Made by a program: the position numbers and the translations under genes. This document shows, piece after piece, positions 54,563 to 62,233 of a DNA stretch of 64,000 bases. The notes below the pieces were generated by a model that did no database searches, was not told the DNA's origin, and saw only the letters and a program-made list of their open reading frames with translations. This DNA comes from an uncultured Sphingomonas sp. (GTDB lineage Bacteria; Pseudomonadota; Alphaproteobacteria; Sphingomonadales; Sphingomonadaceae). The stretch spans positions 1 to 64,000 of the forward strand of contig NZ_CAJYHX010000022.1 of the NCBI RefSeq assembly GCF_913774285.1, written 5' to 3'. The first letter of the stretch is position 1. Each line of letters opens with the position of its first letter.

Positions 54563-56524
54563 TCAGAACCCGCCGATCTCCGGCCCCGAACGCTGGCGCC
54601 CGAATGTCCAGCTGATCGTGCCGCCACGATCGATGCCGGTGACGGTTCGGCCGATCTGCTTTTCCAGCACCGGCCGCCAAGGCACCAGCGTGAACTCCCG
54701 CGATTTCTCGATCACCGCATATTTCGCGGCGCCGACCTGCACCGCCTTGCGATAGGTACCCTCAATCGCGCCGCCGCGATGCTCGGAATAGCCAAGCCCC
54801 ATCTCTTTCGAGAGCTGCCCCGCCACCTGCCGCAGTTCGCGACGGCGGAGCTCGGTCAGCAGATTGGCGCGGAAGCGGACGGTATCGCCGTCGCGCCAGG
54901 CGAGGTCTTCTTCGATCAGCCACTGGCGGCGAAGCACCAATGCCTGTCGCACCTGCGCGCCGAAGCCGCCGCCCAGCACTTCCGGTTCTTTCGCGACCTG
55001 CTGCTCGTCGAGCCAGGTCACGCCGTTGCGGCGGACCAGTTCCAGGACCGGGCGCTCGGCAAGCGCTTCGATCTCAACGGGTCGTGCCGCAGCCGCCCTT
55101 CGCTCGAAGGCCAGCACCTTGTCGAGATGATCGGCACAGATTTTCCAGCTGCCATCCGGCATGCGCTCCACCTCGCCCCCTCCCCGTCGCAGCGCTTCCA
55201 GCCGCCGGACATGGGCTTCGGCGAAACGCTGGCTGGCACTGGGGTCGTGGCGGAGATGCCCGTCGACGCTGTAGATGCCGTTGTTGGCGGCAGCGACCTC
55301 GGCAACAGTTCGATCGACATCGCGGATGCCGGCGATGACCGGCGACACCCGCACAATCTCGGGGCGCTCGCTCACTTCCGAGAGCGACCGATTGCCCAGC
55401 TCGACATAGTGGCTGCGCCCGTCGGTCGCTGCCACGATCAGGTAATGGCGGTCGCGATGCTCGTCGGCCAGTCCCGTCGCCACGACACGGCCGATCAGCG
55501 GCTTGCCCTCGGCTGGGTCGTAGATCGCATAGTCCTGCGGATGCACCTCGGGCGCCCGTTCCTTCAGCTGCGCGTGCATCGTCGCGATGATGTCGCCGCG
55601 GCGGCCCATCACACGCAGCGTGGCTTCCAGATCGTCGGCGAGCCGGTAGCGCCCTTTGCCTTCCTCGGTCGCTAATCCCATCCGGGCGAGCGTGCCGAGG
55701 CGCGCGGCGCGCAGCCCCTGCTCGACGCTGTCACCATGCCAGGAGGATACCAGCCCGTCGGCCTCGCGCGCGACCAGCAACCTGCGGTCGATGCTGGTGA
55801 ACCGCTCTTGGCCCACCTCGCGCTGGCGGCCCTCAAAAATCTCGCGGTCGGTGCGCGGCCCCAGATCAAGATTGACCAGCTCCGCCGCCCGCGCGGCGAG
55901 CCCGCGGCTGACATATTCGCGGGCGACGATTAGATCCTGGCCGCGATCGTCGATCCCACGCACCAGCACATGGGTATGCGGATGGCCGGTGTTGAAATGG
56001 TCGACGGCAACCCAGTCGAGCTTCGTGCCGAGGTCCTGCTCGACCTGCGCCATCCAGCGCCGCACCAGCGGCTTCAGGTGTTCATATTGCGCGCCGTCTT
56101 CGGGTGCAACGATGAAGCGGAACTGGTGCCGGTCGCCGGTGCTGCGTTCGAGGAATGCCTTGCCGTCAGCAACGTCCTGATCAGCAGCATAAAGCGTGCC
56201 GCGCTCACCCTCCCGGGTGGTGCCATCCCGCTGCAGATAGCGAAGGTGCGCGGCAGCGCCCTTCGCCCCCTTCCCCGTCACCTTCACGAAGCGGGCCTTC
56301 ACGACGACGCGGCGCGCGCGAATTCCTGCAAACCGATTGGAAGACCCAAGCACCCGGCCCACGCCCGAACCGCGACCGATCCTGCTGCCATCGAAATGCC
56401 TGGCGCGCGCAGCCGGAGATCGGGCCGCGCCGCCCGCCAGATTGGTGGCCTTGCGAAGCTGGTGCGCGAACGGCCGATCCGCGCCGACCCGCCCCAACCA
56501 TAGCTCGAATGGATCCTCGGCCAT
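54563..56524 (-). CDS. VirD2-like relaxase with DUF3363 domain
   Basis: 653 aa from ATG 56524. N-terminus is basic (FAGIRARRVVVKARFVKVTG), followed by a relaxase core with HLRYLQRDGTTREGERG, HQFRFIVAPEDGAQYEHLKP and the histidine motif DWVAVDHFNTGHPHTHVLVR. The C-terminal half is the DUF3363 region (YAIYDPAEGKPLIGRVVATG onward). Such proteins nick oriT of integrative mobilizable elements. Unrelated to the TraA relaxase of module 1, so the window carries two independent mobilization systems. Confidence 0.88.
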   Translation of the reverse strand: MAEDPFELWLGRVGADRPFAHQLRKATNLAGGAARSPAARARHFDGSRIGRGSGVGRVLGSSNRFAGIRARRVVVKARFVKVTGKGAKGAAAHLRYLQRDGTTREGERGTLYAADQDVADGKAFLERSTGDRHQFRFIVAPEDGAQYEHLKPLVRRWMAQVEQDLGTKLDWVAVDHFNTGHPHTHVLVRGIDDRGQDLIVAREYVSRGLAARAAELVNLDLGPRTDREIFEGRQREVGQERFTSIDRRLLVAREADGLVSSWHGDSVEQGLRAARLGTLARMGLATEEGKGRYRLADDLEATLRVMGRRGDIIATMHAQLKERAPEVHPQDYAIYDPAEGKPLIGRVVATGLADEHRDRHYLIVAATDGRSHYVELGNRSLSEVSERPEIVRVSPVIAGIRDVDRTVAEVAAANNGIYSVDGHLRHDPSASQRFAEAHVRRLEALRRGGGEVERMPDGSWKICADHLDKVLAFERRAAAARPVEIEALAERPVLELVRRNGVTWLDEQQVAKEPEVLGGGFGAQVRQALVLRRQWLIEEDLAWRDGDTVRFRANLLTELRRRELRQVAGQLSKEMGLGYSEHRGGAIEGTYRKAVQVGAAKYAVIEKSREFTLVPWRPVLEKQIGRTVTGIDRGGTISWTFGRQRSGPEIGGF

Positions 56525-56645
56525 GACGCTGTCCCATGCTGGAAAGCGCCAGAAGAGGGGGCGCCAGCGCAGCCCTTCAAGGGCCTCCATTCGGGGGAGC
56601 CGGAAAGCCACAGAAATGCTGGCATTCCGGCGACCGCGCCTTCCC

Positions 56646-56677
56646 GATGGAGGCATCGCCGTGGGTATGCCTCCATC
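56646..56677. other. Inverted repeat upstream of relaxase, possible oriT
   Basis: GATGGAGGCA (56646-56655) and TGCCTCCATC (56668-56677) are perfect 10-base inverted arms around a 12-base loop, 122 bases upstream of the relaxase start. A run AAAAACG follows on the + strand, which is wrong for a terminator. Position and symmetry suit a relaxase binding site, but no known nick motif is recognised. Confidence 0.4.
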
Positions 56678-56834
56678 AAAAACGACGTGCAGACGCCACT
56701 TCCGGGGCCGCTTGGAGGCACCGCTTTTATCTTGCCATCCCTTCTACCCCCCCGCCGATCCCCACCAGCCTTTCATATGTTCCCTCTACGTTCTACTATC
56801 GCGGCGTTTACGAGTCGCTAGGAATAGGCCAGAT

Positions 56835-57197
56835 ATGTCGATCAGGATCGAACCACTGGAGAACGGCCGGCTGAAGCTTTCCGGCGACGTGGAGGACGAG
56901 ATTTGCCTGTCCGCGCGGGCGCTCGATGAGGGCTTTGCCATCGCAATTTCGGACGGCACACTGGTGCAGGGACGCTTCGATAATTGGGTCGACGAGTGCC
57001 GATTTTCGGTCGCCGTCGAGGGCGCCGGTATCGCTACAGTCAGCCGCGCGGAGCGCGGCGACGTGCTCGATCTGGCGTGGAAAATCGAGTGGATCAGCGT
57101 CGCGATCGCCCGCGATATGCGCTGCGCCGAACGCAGCGAAGCGCCGCAGTTGCAGCGCGAATTGTCGTTCGCGGACGCCGGGAAAATCGCCGCCTAG
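56835..57197 (+). CDS. Conserved hypothetical protein, 120 aa
   Basis: From ATG 56835: RIEPLENGRLKLSGDVEDEI, RFDNWVDECRFSVAVEGAG, LDLAWKIEWISVAIARDMRC. Composition is protein-like and no signal peptide or membrane segment is present. Not recognised. It converges on the second MNT-HEPN gene with only one base between stops. It occupies the place that the MucR-like gene has at the first copy of the duplication, but the two are unrelated. Confidence 0.65.
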   Translation: MSIRIEPLENGRLKLSGDVEDEICLSARALDEGFAIAISDGTLVQGRFDNWVDECRFSVAVEGAGIATVSRAERGDVLDLAWKIEWISVAIARDMRCAERSEAPQLQRELSFADAGKIAA

Positions 57198-57198
57198 G

Positions 57199-58122
57199 TC
57201 AGGCGGCGGCGCTGCGTTCCAGTGCCGCGATCCGCTCTTCGCAGATCACCTGCACCGCCTGACCGAGCGCTTCGACACGCTCGCCCAGCCACACCAGTTC
57301 CTCTTCGCTGATCCGGTAGTGCTTCGAATAGCGCGCCTTCACATAGGCCTCTTTCAGCTTCTCGAAGCGGGCACGATCGGTGCGCTGGTCACGCGGCCAG
57401 GCATCGACCAGACGCGGATCGATGCGCTCGGCCTGGGTGCGCAGAAAGCCCAGATTATGCACGTGCGGGGTGTAGAAAGTGCAGACGAGCAGCACGCAGT
57501 GGTAGAGGCGTTCAGCCGTCTGGTGCAGCAAGAAAGCGGCCAGCTTTAGGTCGCCATCACGCTCAGCGTACCCAGCATTCCGTTTGAACCCGGCTGCTGT
57601 TGGAAACCATTCTCCGAAATACTCCTGCGCCATGGCCAACGCCTGCTTCGGCGTCTTAGGCTTGGGCTGATGTAATTCGGTATCGTCGCTCTGGTACAAC
57701 GCGATGCCGTCGCGGGCGACATCCATGAAGAAATAGCGGCCATGCGCGAGGCCGTCATTCACCTCCTGCAGGGTATGAACGATGAAGTTGACCGGCGTGC
57801 GCAGCGTTTTGGTAATCGCCAATTCACGATTGAGCCGGTCGTCGGCGGTTGTCCAAAACTGGGCGCGATCGGTGAGCTTGTCGTTGTTGACGATCACCAG
57901 CAAGTCGAAGTCCGACTGATAACCTTTGGCGGTATGTGGCTCGTCGATCCATCCGCCGCGCGCATAGCTGCCGCAGAGAATTACCTTTAGGATGCGCCCC
58001 TGCTTCTTCCAGTCCGATGTCGCAACAGCGGTCGCGTCGCCAAATTCCTGGAACAGGATTTGAACGACACGCTCCAGCTCGCGCTGCTTGGCTGGCGGCA
58101 AATGATCGAGGCCGGTCCTCAT
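57199..58122 (-). CDS. Nucleotidyltransferase-HEPN fusion protein, copy 2
   Basis: 307 aa, nearly the same as the protein at 12582-13505, with GSYARGGWIDEP, SDFDLLVIV and KARYSKHYRI conserved. The two differ most between residues 170 and 200: here YFGEWFPTAAGFKRNAGYAE, there YFVEWFPSAEKFKRAADFLA. That stretch lies at the start of the HEPN half, so specificity or partner contacts may differ. Last gene of the second ardC unit. Confidence 0.85.
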   Translation of the reverse strand: MRTGLDHLPPAKQRELERVVQILFQEFGDATAVATSDWKKQGRILKVILCGSYARGGWIDEPHTAKGYQSDFDLLVIVNNDKLTDRAQFWTTADDRLNRELAITKTLRTPVNFIVHTLQEVNDGLAHGRYFFMDVARDGIALYQSDDTELHQPKPKTPKQALAMAQEYFGEWFPTAAGFKRNAGYAERDGDLKLAAFLLHQTAERLYHCVLLVCTFYTPHVHNLGFLRTQAERIDPRLVDAWPRDQRTDRARFEKLKEAYVKARYSKHYRISEEELVWLGERVEALGQAVQVICEERIAALERSAAA

Positions 58123-58193
58123 GGATCGATCCTAACGCGCTGATGCGGCGGCGTACACCTCGCCCGCAGGTAGCGGGCGAGGTGTCGCGTCTA

Positions 58194-58403
58194 TCACGGC
58201 CATTTGTCCCGTTCGGCCCGATCCAAGGCAAGGATCACACGGGCAATGGTCTGCTCCACCTCGGCCACTGTGCAACCATGCCGTTCAGCTGTTTCGATGT
58301 AGTCGCAATCGTCGAACCGGACCGATCCGAAGATCGCCCGATCGCGCTCGGGGATGGCACGAAAGGCACGACGCATCCGCCGCAGTCGAAGCCAGCGCAT
58401 CAT
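58194..58403 (-). CDS. Small sigma-70 region-4-like helix-turn-helix protein, copy 2
   Basis: 69 aa, same architecture as the protein at 13576-13785: RMRRAFRAIPERDRAIFGSV, YIETAERHGCTVAEVEQTIA. It overlaps the ardC copy 2 stop by four bases. The helix-turn-helix core is conserved, while the C-terminal residues differ. Confidence 0.65.
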   Translation of the reverse strand: MMRWLRLRRMRRAFRAIPERDRAIFGSVRFDDCDYIETAERHGCTVAEVEQTIARVILALDRAERDKWP

Positions 58404-59308
58404 TGCTCCGCCTCCCCATCCGACGTGAAACCGAGCAGATAATCGGCTGCCTTGCTGGCCGCGCTCGCCGCGCGAAAGATCGCCTTTTCGTCCTCGCGCA
58501 GCACCGCCAGCCAGCTGCCGATATAATCGGCGTGCCGAACCGTTGGCCGGATCGCCAGCGATGCGCAGGTAAACGCGCTCGCCATCTCGGCAGCCAGTTC
58601 CTCGCGGGCATAGGTGGCACTGCCGAATGCGCCGGACTGGTCGCGGTCAAGGCGGGAGCGATGCCCGGTCCAGTGCCCCAATTCGTGCAGCACAGTGCGA
58701 TACCAGTTGATGCGGTTGTAAAAGGCGAGCTGCGGCGGCACCGCGACATAGTCGCCGCCTGGGCTGTAATAGGCTTCGCCACCCCCGATCCGGATATCTG
58801 CCCCGCATGCTTCCATCAACGCATGCGCGGCCGGAATGCGGTCGGCTTCTGCCACGGGCTCGCCCTGCGCCACCACCGTCAGCCGATCGGGCAATCCCTC
58901 GCACTGGTCGACATTGAATACGGTGAACCGCTTGAGAAACGCCAGCTGCCGCGCCTCGCGGTCCTCGTCGCGTGCCCGTTCGGCTTCGACCTTTGGCGTG
59001 AAGCGATCCGCATAGCAGATCGTCGTCCCGCGCTCGCCGCGCCGCACGTTGCCCCCGGCCGCCTGGGCTTGTCGAAAGGTCAGCCAACGCTGCGAGGCAT
59101 AGCGCCCCTCGATCACCGCCGCCCAGAGGATCAGCACATTGATCCCCGAATAGCGCCGCCCGGTCACCGCATTGGCCGGCATCGCACAGCCACATGCCGC
59201 CGCATCCCAAGGCTGCACCCAGGGCAGCCGTCCCTGTTCCAGTTCGGCAATCACCCGTCCCGTCACCTCGGCATAGAGGCTCGCCCGGTTCTCGTGTCCA
59301 ACACCCAT
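58400..59308 (-). CDS. ardC: ArdC-type antirestriction zincin, copy 2
   Basis: 302 aa from ATG 59308 with AAGGAGCAGG upstream. Same domains as copy 1: LYAEVTGRVIAELEQGRLPW, GRRYSGINVLILW, TVLHELGHWTGHRSR and EELAAEMASA. Differences are scattered substitutions; the metal-binding residues are unchanged, so both copies look functional. In this copy it sits next to the VirD2-like relaxase module. Confidence 0.88.
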   Translation of the reverse strand: MGVGHENRASLYAEVTGRVIAELEQGRLPWVQPWDAAACGCAMPANAVTGRRYSGINVLILWAAVIEGRYASQRWLTFRQAQAAGGNVRRGERGTTICYADRFTPKVEAERARDEDREARQLAFLKRFTVFNVDQCEGLPDRLTVVAQGEPVAEADRIPAAHALMEACGADIRIGGGEAYYSPGGDYVAVPPQLAFYNRINWYRTVLHELGHWTGHRSRLDRDQSGAFGSATYAREELAAEMASAFTCASLAIRPTVRHADYIGSWLAVLREDEKAIFRAASAASKAADYLLGFTSDGEAEQ

Positions 59309-60091
59309 AATCCTGCTCCTTCCAAAACACCGCAACCGGCGCCGGAAGGGCGGGGGGAGCGGCAGGAGCGAACCGGCAGTCCTGCCGTCAGAGGCAGGCC
59401 GCACCCCCCGGGGTCCCCATTGCGCCCGCGCAATGGGGTGGGTCTCAGGGCCGTAACGGAGTGGAGGAGCCGGGCACCGCCCGGCTTGCGGCATGCCGCG
59501 GCAGGACTAGAGGCGAGCGACGCTCCCCCTGCTCTTTCCCGCGTGCCGGCGCACCAACGCCGCCGCGCATTCGCGCGGCGACCATCCTGTCAGCGCAACC
59601 GCGCTGCCGGGCGCCACCGGCGCCCGGACAAGAACCGCACCCTTGTAACCGGGCGGGCCTCGCGCGGGCGGCGTGCGCGCGCCAGCACGTGCGCCAGCCG
59701 CCGCCCGTGCCTCCCGCCCGGGCAAGTGTGCCACGCGGGCACCGACAACCTGCGCGCCCTGGTGTCGCCGCAGGCGTGCGCCAGCGCGCGCCCCGCACCC
59801 GCGTTTCGCTGCCGGCACCTGCCGGCCGCCGATCCGCAGGATCGACGCTCGCGTCCGCGATCAAAATCCGAAGGGCCGAGACGGCCAGCCCGACTCGGCG
59901 CCGCGCAGCGGCGTGCGAGCGCAATCACGCCGCTGGCGTGAGACGCCCAGCATGGTCCACCAAGCCGCCTGTCGATCAAAAGGCGCGACTGAACACGAAT
60001 AGCCTCAGGCCCATTCAGATCCGTCTGGCCAAGGCTATAGGACCAGCACCGCACTGCCGAAACCGCAGGTTGGATCGCAAGGGAGCGGCAC
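59309..60091. other. GC-rich, hairpin-rich noncoding leader of ardC, copy 2
   Basis: Aligns with 14691-15357. Hairpins include 59415-59438 (CCCCATTGCGC/GCGCAATGGGG), 59607-59627 (CCGGGCGCC/GGCGCCCGG, loop ACC) and 59925-59941 (TCACGCC/GGCGTGA, loop GCT). Stems equal those of copy 1, while loops and spacers vary. After 59948 about 140 unrelated bases precede the next gene; AAGGGAGCG at 60079-60087 is its ribosome-binding site. Confidence 0.55.
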
Positions 60092-61395
60092 ATGGTCACG
60101 CGTGAGGAACTCTACCGCCTTATCTGGGCGATGCCGATGACCAAGGTCTCGGCGCAACTGGGCATCTCCTACGGCAAGCTGGTACAGATCTGCACCGCTC
60201 TGGGCGTACCGAGGCCAGCGCAGGGCCACTGGACACGCCTTGAGCTCGGCAAGGCCGATCCTGTTCCGCCGTTACCCGCAGCAGCGGAAGGACAGCCCAC
60301 CACATGGACCGGCGACGGCATGCCCCTCCCCAAGGCGCGACCCGCCGTCCGCACACTTAGGAAAAAGGCGATAACCGGCAACAAGACGGCTCCGGCCATG
60401 CACCCGCTCCTGCGCGGCACGAAGGCACAATTCTTGAATAGCCGCCCGGCCAGGGATGATGGCTTTCTCCGACCGTATAAACGCGCCCTGCCCGACCTGC
60501 GCACCTCCTCCGCAGCGCTCGATCGTGGGCTGCTGCTGGCGAATGCTCTGTACAATGCCTTCGAGGAGGCTGGTCACCACGTGGTACTCAGCGGGCTCAA
60601 TTCTGCCGCCCGCCGCCTGCAGATCGACCCCAGAGAGGCACCGATAAAGGGACAGCGGTACGACCCGTATCCACAGCCATGGCGGCCCGATCGACCCACG
60701 CTCGTCCAGACAGGCGGGTTGAGCATCGGTCTCATTGTTCTCGAGATGACCGAGCACGTAAAAATGCGCCACACGAACAACGGGTTTGTCCGAGACAGCC
60801 CCGAGCTTGCTGCACGCCTGGAGCGGTCCCACGGCTCCGGCTGGACAACATTCGAGGATGTGCCGTCGGGTCGGCTCCGTATCTTCGCCTATGCTGCAGA
60901 CTCCGGCGTCGACTGGTCGCGAAGCTGGCAGGAATCGGAGGATCAGCCAGCACCGCTCTCGCCCGAAACCATCGTCAAAGCCGTTCTGGCGCAAAAGCGC
61001 CAGCTTTTGGAAATGGCAGAGGAAGCCGCGCGCCGGGCCGAGCTTCGACACCGCGCATGGTTGGAGGAACAGGAGAAATGCCGCCGCCGCGAGGACGAGC
61101 GCAATATCGCCAAATCCTATGAGAAAGCCTGGCAACCCTGCAACGCGCTATCCAGCGATGGTCGAGGGTGATGGAGATCGAGCAGTTCTTCTCCCAAGCC
61201 CAGCAACGCGCAGCGACACTCCCGAGCAAGGCCCAAACGGTCGTTTTGGAGCGGGTCAGCCTTGCCCGAAAACTGATCGGTAATCAGGATCCCCTCGACC
61301 TCCTTCGAGAATGGAAGGCACCTGCCGAGATATACCAGCCGCTATATGCCGACTCCGCCGATACCGTGCGGCAGCGAACGCGAAGCAAACTTTGA
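60092..61395 (+). pseudogene. Conserved hypothetical gene split by a one-base frameshift
   Basis: First part (60092-61171, 359 codons) reads TREELYRLIWAMPMTKVSAQ, ISYGKLVQICTALGVPRPAQ, GHWTRLELGKADPVPPLP and continues to ERNIAKSYE near 61121. From 61123 the protein-like sequence moves to another frame: ESLATLQRAIQRWSRVMEIE, then QFFSQAQQRAATLPSKAQ and DPLDLLREWKAPAEIY, ending at 61395. One lost base in GAG(G)AAAGCC explains it. The N-terminus resembles a helix-turn-helix; function unknown. It could be a real mutation or a sequencing error. Confidence 0.7.
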
Positions 61396-61657
61396 CGGCC
61401 GATTGGCGGAAGCCGTGCTCTGGAGTCGGCTGAACATGAGGCCAGCCAGGGAGGCAGCATCCGACCAGATTCAGTCATTCATTAAACGGCGACGACCGGC
61501 AGCTTCTGTCGAAAACGGACGTAGCTTCCGCGAGAAGCACTTTTAAGAAAACTCCCGAAGACATCAATTGCAGAGAATATTTATTGATAGTGGTGAGATC
61601 GTTTGAGGTGCAATTCTCGGTCAAGCTTCCAGCTATGTCGCTGCGCACGTTTTGCAC

Positions 61658-62233
61658 CTAAATAGTTATGACGCAGCGCTGTAGTTCTTGTGTGAGGTAC
61701 AATACGCTCTGCTGAAGCCATCTTGTCAGAGAGGGAAGATCGGGCGGAGCGTTCATATGATGTGCAGATCCACCCGGCTTTGGGGAAAGCCACCAGGGAG
61801 CCGCGCTTGCGAGATGCATGCGCTCAATTGAGAATTTTGAGAGGAGTTCAGTCGTGCTTCGCTCAGGCAGCGCGGCGTCGAAGTCTTCGACGACTTCCTC
61901 CGCATCGGGAACGAAGTTTGCTTCGCTCGCCGTTTGCGCCAGCGCTTCGAGCAGATCAAATTGCCAATGAGGATGGCCCGCGCCCGGACTTTGAAAGGAG
62001 AGCTCTCCACCTGACCATGTGCTGATCCCTGGCCATTCCAGTCGGAGGATCTGCGGTTTTGTGGCCTCATACCGTTTCCCGAGGTAGATCGTCAGCCCGG
62101 CATTGCGAAAACGGTAGGGTTTCGGACCGGCTATGACATCCCAGACCTCTTGCCAGCCAAGCCAGGATGTGAGGCCGCCGGAGATCTCGCACAACGGTGC
62201 GACCAGGGTGGTACCGCCGCGGTTCCGCGTCAC
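61658..62233 (-). CDS. Unknown protein coupled to the N6-methylase
   Basis: 191 aa. Start overlaps the methylase stop by four bases (ATGA), so it is translated as its partner. Segments such as GGLTSWLGWQEVWDVIAGPK, GLTIYLGKRYEATKPQILRL and WPGISTWSGGELSFQSPGAG look like a compact mixed alpha/beta domain. Not recognised. It could be a specificity or effector subunit of a modification system. About 260 bases of nondescript sequence separate it from the frameshifted gene. Confidence 0.65.
   Translation of the reverse strand: MTRNRGGTTLVAPLCEISGGLTSWLGWQEVWDVIAGPKPYRFRNAGLTIYLGKRYEATKPQILRLEWPGISTWSGGELSFQSPGAGHPHWQFDLLEALAQTASEANFVPDAEEVVEDFDAALPERSTTELLSKFSIERMHLASAAPWWLSPKPGGSAHHMNAPPDLPSLTRWLQQSVLYLTQELQRCVITI

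Larger units (their letters stand above)
57199..59948. repeat. Large direct duplication, copy 2 (MNT-HEPN, sigma4-like, ardC, leader)
   Basis: Second occurrence of the segment at 12582-15357, same order and strand. Similarity ends just after the last leader hairpin (TCACGCC-gct-GGCGTGA, 59925-59941) on one side and at the MNT-HEPN stop on the other. Two copies about 44.6 kb apart could recombine to delete everything between them. Confidence 0.9.
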
